A stretch of 64,000 nucleotides of DNA from Streptomyces platensis (GTDB taxonomy: Bacteria; Actinomycetota; Actinomycetes; Streptomycetales; Streptomycetaceae), in NCBI RefSeq assembly GCF_008704855.1, contig NZ_CP023691.1:5580001-5644000 (forward strand). The letters are read 5' to 3'. The position numbers were made by a program, and so were the translations under genes. The notes beneath the pieces are model-generated. The model was given only the letters and a program-made list of their open reading frames with translations. It made no database searches and was not told the DNA's origin. Positions 54,673-63,063 of the stretch are shown here, in pieces; the first letter of the stretch is position 1, and each line of letters starts with the position of its first letter.

Positions 54673-56946
54673 ATGGGCCGAGCGGACGCGAGACGAGCGC
54701 GAGAAGGAAGCGCTCGCCGGGCCAAGCGAAACGACAAGAAGTCCGGCATACGCCGCTTCTTCACCTGGAAGAAGCTCCTCGGAGCCTTCCTCGGGGTGTG
54801 CCTGCTGGGCATCCTCGGTTTCATCGGCCTGTATCTGTACGTGGACATCCCCAAGGGCAACAGCGCTGCCAAGTTGCAGAGCAATGTCTTCAAGTACTCC
54901 GACGGCAAGGTCATGGCGCGGGTCGGCGAGCTCAACCGCGAGAGCGTCCCGATCACCCGAATACCCAAGGACGTCCAGCACGCCTTCGTCGCCGCGGAGA
55001 ACAAGACCTTCTACGACGACTCCGGCGTCGACCTGAAGGGCACCCTGCGCGGCGTCCTGAACACCCTGCGGGGCCAGGGCAAGCAGGGCGGCTCGACGAT
55101 CACCCAGCAGTACGTCAAGAACTACTACCTGAGCCAGGAGCAGACGGTTTCCCGCAAGCTCCAGGAGATCGTCATCTCGCTCAAGGTGGACAACAAGTTC
55201 AAGAAGGACGAGATCCTCGCGGGCTACCTCAACACCAGCTACTACGGCCGCGGCGCCTACGGCATCCAGGCCGCGGCCCAGGCCTACTACGGCGTGGACG
55301 TCGAGAAGCTCACCGTCTCGCAGGGCGCCTACCTCGCCTCGCTGCTCCAGGCGCCGAGCCAGTACGACTGGACCTCGGCGACGCCGGCCGGCCAGAAGCG
55401 GGTCAAGGAGCGCTGGGCGTACACCCTCGACAACATGGTCGACATGAAGTGGCTCCCGGCGTCCGAACGGGCCAAGCAGACCTTCGACAAGCCCCAGGCG
55501 CCCAAGCCGCTGCGCGGTGTGAGCCCGCAGACCAGCTACCTGGTCAAGCAGGCCAAGCAGGAGCTCTTCGCGCAGGGCGTCGACGAGAGCGAGTTCGAGG
55601 CCGGCGGCTGGACCGTCACCCTCGGCATCGACAAGAACAAGCAGAAGGCGCTGGAGCGGTCCGTCAAGCGCAAGCTCACCGACGACCTCGACCCCAAGAA
55701 GCGCAAGGTCGACGCTGACGCCCAGCTCGGTGCCACCTCGGTGGACCCCAAGACCGGCCACATCGTGGCGATGTACGGCGGCGCGGGCTACCCCAAGCAC
55801 TACACGAACAACGCCACGCGCTCCGACTACCAGCCCGCCTCCACCTTCAAGCCGCTGATCCTGGCGTCGGCGATGGAGAACAACGCGATCACCCAGGACG
55901 GTGTCCCGATCACCCCGAACACGATCTACGACGGCCGTAACCGCCGCCCGGTCGTCGGCGGGGACATCGCCTTCGCGCCGCCCAACGAGGACGAGCACCA
56001 GTACGGCAAGATCAGCGTCCAGACGGCGACCAACAACTCCGTCAATGCGGTCTTCGCGCAGATGGGCGCGGACGTCGGCCTGGAGAAGATCAAGAAGACC
56101 GCGGTCAGCCTGGGCATGGACGGCTCCAAGATCGATGCCAAGCCCGCGATGACCCTGGGCACCATGGGCGCCAGCCCGCTCCAGATGGCCGGGGCCTACG
56201 CCACGCTCGACAACCACGGCAAGAAGGTCACCCCGACCCTGGTCAAGAAGGCGGTGCACCCCGTCGACGGCGTCGAGACCGCGGTCCCGCTCAAGGACCC
56301 GATCGGCGAGCAGGTCCTCAGCCGCCGGACCGCCGACACCCTCACCTCGGTGCTGACCGGTGTGGTCAATGACGGCACCGCGACGCAGTCCGTGAAGAAC
56401 ACCGCGTACGAGGCCGCCGGCAAGACCGGTACCTCCGACGACAACAAGTCGGCGTGGTTCGTGGGTTACACGCCCAAGCTGGTCACCGCGGTCGGCATGT
56501 TCGGCGAGTCCCCCAAGGGCGGCACCCAGGTCACCCTGAAGGGCACCGGCGGCGGCGGCCGGGTCAACGGCGGCGGCTACCCGGCCCAGGTCTGGGCCGA
56601 TTACACCGCGTCGGCGCTGGGCGGCAACACCGGCGCGGAGTTCGACCTCGAAACCGACCTCGGTGCCGGTGTCCCGCCGACCCCCACCCCGACGCCGAGC
56701 AAGACCCCGTCGGAGAGCCCCACCCCGTCCGGGACGCCGAGCAAGAGCGCGTCGCCGACCCCGTCGAGCCCGAGCACCTCGCCGTCGCAGTCCGGGAGCG
56801 GCAAGCCGTCGGACCCGGCCACCCCGACCGACCCCGGCTCCTCCCCGCCGCCCGGCGGCGAGGACGGCGGGGACACCGGCGGCAGGCCGACCGGCGGGAA
56901 CGCCGACGGCGGCAAGAGCACCGACAGCCTGCCCGGCTTCAACTGA
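54673..56946 (+). CDS. Class A penicillin-binding protein (bifunctional glycosyltransferase/transpeptidase)
   Basis: A 757-residue protein. A basic cytoplasmic head and one membrane helix (about 35-57) precede a GT51 glycosyltransferase (about 75-250) with catalytic Glu109 in VAAENKTFYDD and GGSTITQQYVKN. The penicillin-binding domain (about 330-620) has SxxK at Ser390 (PASTFKPL), SxN at Ser456 (NNSVNA) and KTGT at Lys584. The tail of about 100 residues is Pro/Ser/Thr/Gly-rich and disordered. It polymerises and cross-links peptidoglycan at the cell surface. ATG 54673 is the likely start although the Shine-Dalgarno is weak. A strong terminator follows. Confidence 0.95.
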   Translation: MGRADARRAREGSARRAKRNDKKSGIRRFFTWKKLLGAFLGVCLLGILGFIGLYLYVDIPKGNSAAKLQSNVFKYSDGKVMARVGELNRESVPITRIPKDVQHAFVAAENKTFYDDSGVDLKGTLRGVLNTLRGQGKQGGSTITQQYVKNYYLSQEQTVSRKLQEIVISLKVDNKFKKDEILAGYLNTSYYGRGAYGIQAAAQAYYGVDVEKLTVSQGAYLASLLQAPSQYDWTSATPAGQKRVKERWAYTLDNMVDMKWLPASERAKQTFDKPQAPKPLRGVSPQTSYLVKQAKQELFAQGVDESEFEAGGWTVTLGIDKNKQKALERSVKRKLTDDLDPKKRKVDADAQLGATSVDPKTGHIVAMYGGAGYPKHYTNNATRSDYQPASTFKPLILASAMENNAITQDGVPITPNTIYDGRNRRPVVGGDIAFAPPNEDEHQYGKISVQTATNNSVNAVFAQMGADVGLEKIKKTAVSLGMDGSKIDAKPAMTLGTMGASPLQMAGAYATLDNHGKKVTPTLVKKAVHPVDGVETAVPLKDPIGEQVLSRRTADTLTSVLTGVVNDGTATQSVKNTAYEAAGKTGTSDDNKSAWFVGYTPKLVTAVGMFGESPKGGTQVTLKGTGGGGRVNGGGYPAQVWADYTASALGGNTGAEFDLETDLGAGVPPTPTPTPSKTPSESPTPSGTPSKSASPTPSSPSTSPSQSGSGKPSDPATPTDPGSSPPPGGEDGGDTGGRPTGGNADGGKSTDSLPGFN

Positions 56947-56968
56947 CGCCGGTCCCTGGCACATCGCA

Positions 56969-57001
56969 CCGCGGCCCCCACCTCACCGGTGGGGGCCGCG
57001 G
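56969..57001. terminator. Bidirectional terminator between PBP and catalase
   Basis: Perfect 14-bp arms CCGCGGCCCCCACC (56969-56982) and 56988-57001 around TCACC, then TCTTTTG. It separates convergent genes. Confidence 0.85.
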
Positions 57002-57025
57002 TCTTTTGTGTGGGAAGGCGCCGCC

Positions 57026-58486
57026 TCAGCCCCCGTTCACCTTGTGGGCGATCCGGTCGCCCACGTTCTTGTCGATGTTGCGCCAGTACTGGACCGCACG
57101 GTCCAGCACCGGACGGCTGACGCCGTTGCGGAGATGGCCGGAGACATTGCTGACCAGCCGGTCGCGGGCGGCGTCGTCCAGGACCTGGCGGACCATCGTG
57201 CCCGGCTGGCCGAAGTCGTCGTCGTCCCGGCGCAGCGTGTACGCCGCGCGGACCATCTCACCGCCGGTCTCCCAGCCCGCGGGCTCCCCGTAGCGCAGGG
57301 TGTCCGCCGTCGGGCCGCCGTAGCTGTTGGGGGCGTACGGCCGGGCCGCGCGGGACGGCTCGTACCGCATCGGGCCGTCCTTCGCGTACGAATGGACGGG
57401 CACCCGCGGCCGGTTGGGCGGCAGCTGGGCGTAGTTCGGGCCGATGCGGTACCGGTGGGTGTCCGCGTAGGAGAACAGCCGGCCCAGCAGCATCTTGTCG
57501 GGCGAGGGGCCGACCCCCGGCACCATGTTGGACGGCTCGAACGAGGCCTGCTCGATGTGGACGAAGTAGTCCTCGGGGTTCTTGTTGAGCGTCATCCGCC
57601 CGACCTCGATCAGCGGGTAGTCGCCATGCGGCCACACCTTCGTCAGATCGAACGGGTTGAACCGGTAGTCCGGGGCGTCCGCGAACGGCATGACCTGCAC
57701 ATACAGCGTCCACGACGGGACGTTCCCGCCGTCGATGGCCTCGAAGAGATCACGCCGGTGGTAGTCGCCGTCCTCACCGGCGATCCGGTCCGCGTCCTCC
57801 TGGGTGAGGAAGTCGATGCCCTGGTCGGTCTTGAAGTGGTACTTGATCCAGAACTTCTCGCCACCGGCGTTGACCCACATATAGGTGTGCGAGCCGTAGC
57901 CGTTCATGTGGCGGTAGGTCTTGGGGATACCGCGGTCGCCCATCAGCCAGGTCACCTGGTGCGCCGACTCCGGCGAGAGCGTCCAGAAGTCCCACTGCAT
58001 GTCGTTGTCGCGCATCCCGTTGTCCGGGCGGCGCTTCTGCGAGCGGATGAAGTCCTGGAACTTGATCGTGTCGCGGACGAAGAAGACCGGGGTGTTGTTC
58101 CCGACCAGGTCGTAGTTGCCGTCCTGGGTGTAGAACTTCAGCGCGAAACCACGGGGGTCGCGCCAGGTGTCGGGGGACCCCTGCTCACCCGCGACGGTCG
58201 AGAAGCGGGCCAGCATCTCGGTGGTCTTGCCCGGCTGGAAGAGATCCGCCTTCGTGAACTGGCTGACGTCGTTGGTGACCTGGAAGAAGCCGTACGCACC
58301 GGCGCCCTTGGCGTGCACCACCCGCTCGGGGACCCGTTCGCGGTTGAACTGGGCCATCTTCTCGATGAGGTAGTGATCCTGGAGCAGGATGGGGCCGTCG
58401 GGACTCACGGTGAGTGAGTGCTCGTCGCTCTCCACCGGGATGCCGGCGTTGTTCGTGGTGCGCGGGTCGTGGTGCGTGCTGGTCAT
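57026..58486 (-). CDS. katA: Monofunctional heme catalase (small-subunit, clade 3)
   Basis: A 486-residue catalase. Active-site His58 is in RVVHAKGAG, Asn131 in GNNTPVFF and the proximal heme ligand Tyr340 in RLFSYADTHRYR. The length matches small-subunit, NADPH-binding catalases. It converts H2O2 to water and oxygen. GGAGG lies before the start at 58486. Together with oxyR-ahpCD 12 kb away it provides peroxide defence. The upstream region contains a TTGACT that may be its -35. The gene ends at a terminator shared with the PBP gene. Confidence 0.97.
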   Translation of the reverse strand: MTSTHHDPRTTNNAGIPVESDEHSLTVSPDGPILLQDHYLIEKMAQFNRERVPERVVHAKGAGAYGFFQVTNDVSQFTKADLFQPGKTTEMLARFSTVAGEQGSPDTWRDPRGFALKFYTQDGNYDLVGNNTPVFFVRDTIKFQDFIRSQKRRPDNGMRDNDMQWDFWTLSPESAHQVTWLMGDRGIPKTYRHMNGYGSHTYMWVNAGGEKFWIKYHFKTDQGIDFLTQEDADRIAGEDGDYHRRDLFEAIDGGNVPSWTLYVQVMPFADAPDYRFNPFDLTKVWPHGDYPLIEVGRMTLNKNPEDYFVHIEQASFEPSNMVPGVGPSPDKMLLGRLFSYADTHRYRIGPNYAQLPPNRPRVPVHSYAKDGPMRYEPSRAARPYAPNSYGGPTADTLRYGEPAGWETGGEMVRAAYTLRRDDDDFGQPGTMVRQVLDDAARDRLVSNVSGHLRNGVSRPVLDRAVQYWRNIDKNVGDRIAHKVNGG

Positions 58487-58603
58487 GGAGGAATGCCTCC
58501 TGTCTCGACGGCGGGGAGCCGGGGCGGCACGGCCCGAATTGGGGCCGTCAGTCCCTTACGTCCACCCAAGCAGTCAACTCCCCCGACGGCCTGTCGGCAA
58601 GAG

Positions 58604-58635
58604 TTGGACCCCGTCCGGTCTCAGACGGGGTCCAA
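58604..58635 (-). terminator. Terminator of the SpoIIE-type phosphatase gene
   Basis: Perfect 12-bp arms TTGGACCCCGTC (58604-58615) and 58624-58635 around an 8-base loop, 33 bases past the minus-strand stop and upstream of the catalase promoter. Confidence 0.75.
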
Positions 58636-58668
58636 TATGCGGGACGGGTGCCGGGCGCCCGGCAGACC

Positions 58669-61260
58669 TCAGCGGCGCGGCGTCCCCGGCGGCATCGACA
58701 GCTCGAACCAGACGACCTTGCCCATGCTCAGACGGGTCGCGCCCCAGCGCCGCGCCATCCGGTTCACGAGGTAGAGACCGCGCCCGCCCTCGTCCGACGG
58801 CCGGGCCTGCCGCAGCCGCGGCAGCTGCGGAACATCGTCACCGACCTCGCAGCGCAGGACGTCCGTGCGCAGCAGCCGCAGCGTGATCGGCCGCTCCGCA
58901 TACCGCACCGCATTCGTCACCACCTCGCTGACCAGCAGCTCCAACTGGTCGGTCAGCTCCTCCAGGCCCCAGCGCGCCAGCGCCCGCCGGGCCAGCCGCC
59001 GGGCCTGACCGGCCGTCTGCGCCTTCGGGTCCAGATACCAGTACGCGACATCGCTGGGCGCGATCCCGTCGAACCGGGCCGCCAGCAGCGCGATGTCGTC
59101 ATCGCGGTCGCCGGGGCCCAGCATGTCCAGTACCTCGTCGCACATCGGCTCCAGCGGCGGCGGATTGGGACCCGTCAGCCGGGCCGTCTCCGCCAGCCGC
59201 TCCCGCAGCTGCTCGATCCCGGTCCACACGTCCCGGATCCGCGACTCCACCAGACCGTCCGTATAGAGGACGAGCGTGGCGCCCGCCGGGGCGTCCAGCT
59301 CCACCGCCTCGAAGTCCACCCCGCCGACGCCGATCGGCGCACCCGACGGCACCCGCAGGACCTCGGCGCGCCCGCCGCGGTGCAGCATCACCGGCGGCGG
59401 ATGGCCCGCGTTGGCGATGGTGATCCGGTGCGCGACCGGGTCGTAGACCGCGTACATGCAGGTCGCCATGCGGTCCGAGCCCAGCCGCTGGGCCTGCTCG
59501 TCGAGGTGGTGCAGCACCTCCTGCGGCGGCAGATCCAGCCCGGCCAGCGTCTGGGCCGTGGTCCGCAGCTGGCCCATGATCGCGGCCGAGGTCATCGAGT
59601 GCCCCATGACATCGCCGACGACCAGCGCCACGCGGCTGCCGGGCAGCGGGATCGCGTCGTACCAGTCGCCGCCCACCCGGGCCGTCTCGGCAGCGGGCAG
59701 ATAGCGGCTGGCCAGCCGGACGCCGGTCGGCTGCGGCAGCGAGTCCGGCAGCATCGTGCGCTGGAGCGCATCGGCGATATACGCCTCGCGGCCGTAGAGC
59801 ACCGCCTTGTCCACACCCAGCGCGGTGTGCGTCGCCAGCTGCGCCGCCACCAGCAGATCGTCCGGCTCGAACGCCGGCCGGTCCGGGCGGCGCAGGAACA
59901 CCGCAGCGCCGATCACCCGGCGGCGGCCGCGCAGCGGCGCCAGGATCACCCGGTGGCCACTGGGCAGCCGCGGATCCGGCCCCAGCAGCTCGGGCAGCGC
60001 CGTCCGCGCCGCCTGCGCCTCACCGAACAGCGGCCGTACGCCCCGCAGCACCTCGGCCAGCGGACCGCCGGGCTCCACCTCGGCCAGCTCCGCCGCGCTG
60101 CCGCCCATCGCCGGGCCCAGATCGGGCTGCGCGGGCAGCATCGGCAGCCGGCCGCCGTTGGTGTCCGGCTCCTCCGGAATCCGGTCGGTACGGCGCAGCC
60201 GCAGTACCACCGGACCGGTCGGCCGCTCATCGCCCACCGGCAGCGGATCCCGCAGATAGACCAGGATGGCGTCGGCGAACGTCGGCACCGTCGCCCGGCA
60301 CAGCCCGAGCACGATCTCGTCGAGGTCGATGCCCCGGGCGATCCGCCGGGTCGCGGCCCCGATGAAGCGCAGCCGGTCGCCGCCCGCCTGCCGGGCCGCG
60401 GCCACCTCACCGCTCTCGCCCGGATGTGCCGAGCGGGCCGGGGGAGTGGGCAGCGGGCCCGTCGGCGGGCCGGCCGGCGCGGGCACCTGCTCCCCGGCGG
60501 CCTCCCCGGCCGCCGGCCGTGACACCTCACCGTGCGGGGCACCCGAGGCCGCCGACCGTCCGCCGTGCGGCGCCTGCTCCGGCACCGACCCGCCCGGCTC
60601 ACCGCCGCGCGGCCGCGACCGCCCGGCGCCGGACGGACCGCCGCCCTCCCGCGGCCGCCCCACTCCGTCACCGCCGCGGTGCGGGCGCTGCCCGTGGCGC
60701 GGCTCCTCACCCGGCTCGGGCGCCTCGGCGCGGCCCACCGCGCCCTGCGCCACCCGCCGTCCGGCACGGGCCGTCTCCCGGTCCGCCCCCTCCGGCCGTC
60801 CGCTCGCAGGCATGGACACCTCCCCGTACGAGTCGCCGTACGCCTCCCCATACGGGACCGAGGCGTCGCGTGCGGCGGGATGGCCGCCGCGGTGCGTGGC
60901 GGAGTGCTCGGTGGCACGCCCGCCGGAGTGCCCGGCGGCGGAGCTGTCCGCGTCCGCCGACGGGTCCCGCCGCGCCGCGCCGTGGTCCGCGGCCGGCTCG
61001 CCGTCGTCACGGCCGGCCGGCGAGCCCGCCGAGGCCGTGACGGTGACACCGGCGAAACCTATGTCGTCACCGCCGCGCACCGCGAAGCCGGTGCCGGGCA
61101 CCGGCACACAGCCGGCCGTGCCGGGCTGCTGGAGGGCGCTGCGCGGGTCGGGGACCGCGCCCAGCGGCGCCGTCCCGGCCGGCCCCCGGGCAGGGGACAG
61201 CGAGGACGCGGCGGTCGGTACCGACTGCCGCGATTCGTGGGAGGTGGGGTGCTCCGTCAC
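58669..61260 (-). CDS. GAF-SpoIIE phosphatase-HATPase regulator (RsbU/RsbW-like)
   Basis: An 863-residue protein if started at GTG 61260. TTG at 61353, overlapping the methyltransferase stop, is an alternative. About 300 residues of Ala/Gly/Pro-rich disordered sequence are followed by a GAF-like sensor (LRFIGAATRRIARGIDLDEI, HRVILAPLRGRRRVIGA). The SpoIIE/PP2C phosphatase comes next, with metal-binding Asp in RVGGDWYDAIPLPG, VVGDVMGHS and PGDRDDDIALL. The C-terminal HATPase_c domain has ELLVSEVVTNAVRYA and DEGGRGLYLVNRMA. Such proteins couple an anti-sigma-factor kinase and an antagonist phosphatase, controlling alternative sigma factors. It is probably coupled to the methyltransferase gene. 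Confidence 0.92.
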   Translation of the reverse strand: MTEHPTSHESRQSVPTAASSLSPARGPAGTAPLGAVPDPRSALQQPGTAGCVPVPGTGFAVRGGDDIGFAGVTVTASAGSPAGRDDGEPAADHGAARRDPSADADSSAAGHSGGRATEHSATHRGGHPAARDASVPYGEAYGDSYGEVSMPASGRPEGADRETARAGRRVAQGAVGRAEAPEPGEEPRHGQRPHRGGDGVGRPREGGGPSGAGRSRPRGGEPGGSVPEQAPHGGRSAASGAPHGEVSRPAAGEAAGEQVPAPAGPPTGPLPTPPARSAHPGESGEVAAARQAGGDRLRFIGAATRRIARGIDLDEIVLGLCRATVPTFADAILVYLRDPLPVGDERPTGPVVLRLRRTDRIPEEPDTNGGRLPMLPAQPDLGPAMGGSAAELAEVEPGGPLAEVLRGVRPLFGEAQAARTALPELLGPDPRLPSGHRVILAPLRGRRRVIGAAVFLRRPDRPAFEPDDLLVAAQLATHTALGVDKAVLYGREAYIADALQRTMLPDSLPQPTGVRLASRYLPAAETARVGGDWYDAIPLPGSRVALVVGDVMGHSMTSAAIMGQLRTTAQTLAGLDLPPQEVLHHLDEQAQRLGSDRMATCMYAVYDPVAHRITIANAGHPPPVMLHRGGRAEVLRVPSGAPIGVGGVDFEAVELDAPAGATLVLYTDGLVESRIRDVWTGIEQLRERLAETARLTGPNPPPLEPMCDEVLDMLGPGDRDDDIALLAARFDGIAPSDVAYWYLDPKAQTAGQARRLARRALARWGLEELTDQLELLVSEVVTNAVRYAERPITLRLLRTDVLRCEVGDDVPQLPRLRQARPSDEGGRGLYLVNRMARRWGATRLSMGKVVWFELSMPPGTPRR

Positions 61261-61349
61261 GCGTGGGATTCCATCCGTCCGGGGCTGCGCGCCCGACGCG
61301 CCGCGTTCCGAGCGCGCCGTCCGTGCGGCCGCGCCCGACGCGCTGCGTC

Positions 61350-62033
61350 TCAAGCGCGTCGCAGGTGCAGAAAGAGCTGGATCTCGGGTGGTACGTCCGT
61401 ACTTGACGGGGCGTATGCGTAGGCATCTTCCCCGACGACGTCGAAACCCGCGTCGTGCACGACCCGGCGCAGGTCGTCCCGCAGGTAACCCGATACCCGG
61501 ATCGAGTTGCCCAGGAACGGAATCGTGAAGTCGTCCACATCCGCCTCGACCATCGACAGGGCGAGCAGCCCCTCAGGACGTAGCAGATCATGGAGCATGC
61601 CCAATGCGTAAGGGATTTCGGCACGGGGCAGCATCAGAAGGGAGAAAAAAGCGGCAATACCGTCGAAGGAGCCGGGCCCGCCGAGCCGGCCGCCGCGCAG
61701 ATCGGCGATGTCCAGCCGGTGGAAGTCGGCAGCGGGGACCTGCTGCCGGGCCAGTTTGATCATCGAGGGGGAGAGATCGATACCCACCACACGATGCCCG
61801 GCGTCCGAGAGCTGGTGGGCGCTCGGCAGGCCGGTACCGCATCCGAGGTCCAGGATGCGCGAGCCGGCCGGCAGGTTGTCGGCCAGCCAGGCGCCCGAAG
61901 CGAGCTGGCCCTCCTTGTGCGGAAAGGCGTCGTCATACCGGTCACCGATCGCGTCGAACGCCTCGGCCTGGCCGGCCCGGTCAAGTGCTAACCGGTTCAG
62001 CCCCTCATATCCGTCGTAGCTAGTCGCGCTCAC
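61350..62033 (-). CDS. Class I SAM-dependent methyltransferase
   Basis: A 227-residue protein starting at GTG 62033 with GGAGGGG upstream. Motif I RILDLGCGTGLPS, motif II VVGIDLSPSMIKLA, and DIADLRGG and GIAAFFSLLMLP follow the standard Rossmann order. No substrate-recognition clue is present. The downstream phosphatase gene overlaps it (TTGA) or starts shortly after, so the pair is one transcript. Whether it modifies a small molecule or a protein in the same pathway cannot be said. Confidence 0.9.
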   Translation of the reverse strand: MSATSYDGYEGLNRLALDRAGQAEAFDAIGDRYDDAFPHKEGQLASGAWLADNLPAGSRILDLGCGTGLPSAHQLSDAGHRVVGIDLSPSMIKLARQQVPAADFHRLDIADLRGGRLGGPGSFDGIAAFFSLLMLPRAEIPYALGMLHDLLRPEGLLALSMVEADVDDFTIPFLGNSIRVSGYLRDDLRRVVHDAGFDVVGEDAYAYAPSSTDVPPEIQLFLHLRRA

Positions 62034-62244
62034 GACCTCGCCCCTCCTGCGACCGCGGTCAAGTTCGTTTTCCAGTTCTGGAGTTGCGCCTGTGCAGTCT
62101 TGCGGAGGACGATCCTACGTTTGAAGGCCGGGGGCGCAGCAAGGGGGCTCGGCCCCGCCTCCCGCCCCGCGGGAAGCGGCTTTGCCCATAGGCGCACCTT
62201 TCCACGGTTCGCCCCCTTCACTCACGTCGTTTCACTTCACTCCC

Positions 62245-62976
62245 TCACGACCGCAAACGCTCCGGCGCGCGGTCCCAGTCCGCCGGGAGCCGGGGAACGC
62301 CCCAGGCCGGGTCGGGCCGCCAGTCCTCCCAGCCGTCGGCGTACGGTGCGCGCCAGGCCGAGATCTGTGCGATCGCGGCCCGGCCCGCCGACCGGACCTC
62401 GGCGGCCTGAGCGGCCGTCATCAGCCCGTCCCGCTGCGCCTGGGCGAACTCGTCCTCGTCCCGCCACTCCCAGTGCCGGTCCGGAAAGACGCAGATGTCG
62501 AGAAAGTGGTCCTCGGAGTCAATGCCGCCCGCCCAACGGCGGCGCGGCTCCTCCAGATTGACGTACCAGTTCTTGAACTGCCAGCCGCGCTCCCAGAACA
62601 GCCACACCGACCACGGGTCGCCGGGTCGGGCCAGCTTCAGCACACCCGTGCCGAACCAGTGGTCCCGGGCGGTGCGGCGCGGTTTGGTGTAGCGGGTGGA
62701 CAGCGGCTCGCGGTGCACCGGTGTGCCGTCGGCGAGCACCGGCTTGATGCAGGCGGTGCCGGGCGCCATCCACACCGCCAGCAGATCGTCGGTGTCCTGG
62801 ACGACGGTCATCGGCCGGCAGATGTGGAACCGCCCGGCGTCGGCGTTGTCGCGATATCGCCACAGGACGTGGTCCCCCGGCGCCCAGCGCGCCCCGTCCG
62901 CCGCCCGCTTCGCCCCGGCCGCCCCGCGACCGCCGGCCGCCTCGCCTTCCGTCGTGTCCACCATGTCCGCTGTCAT
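62245..62976 (-). CDS. DUF402 (FomD-like) domain protein
   Basis: A 243-residue protein. Residues 60-190 have the DUF402/FomD barrel pattern: VHREPLSTRYTKPRRT, WSVWLFWERGWQFKNWYVNLEEP (beta strands with Lys and Asn) and DSEDHFLDICVFPDRHWEWRDEDEF, with the acidic cluster that binds metal. Characterised relatives hydrolyse nucleoside diphosphates or cytidylylated intermediates; the substrate here is unknown. The first 30 residues are disordered. It appears monocistronic between the methyltransferase and fumarase genes. Confidence 0.85.
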   Translation of the reverse strand: MTADMVDTTEGEAAGGRGAAGAKRAADGARWAPGDHVLWRYRDNADAGRFHICRPMTVVQDTDDLLAVWMAPGTACIKPVLADGTPVHREPLSTRYTKPRRTARDHWFGTGVLKLARPGDPWSVWLFWERGWQFKNWYVNLEEPRRRWAGGIDSEDHFLDICVFPDRHWEWRDEDEFAQAQRDGLMTAAQAAEVRSAGRAAIAQISAWRAPYADGWEDWRPDPAWGVPRLPADWDRAPERLRS

Positions 62977-63063
62977 GCGCAGATCTTAGAGGCGCGGCCC
63001 GCAGCGCGCCGTGACGTGAGCCGCACCGGGCGTAACGAACGTGCTGTCCTGCGCCGCGCCGCG

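Noticed and set aside
54637..56964. Minus-strand open frame across the penicillin-binding protein gene
   Set aside because: The plus strand carries all catalytic motifs in register. The minus frame is low-complexity and lacks a start signal.
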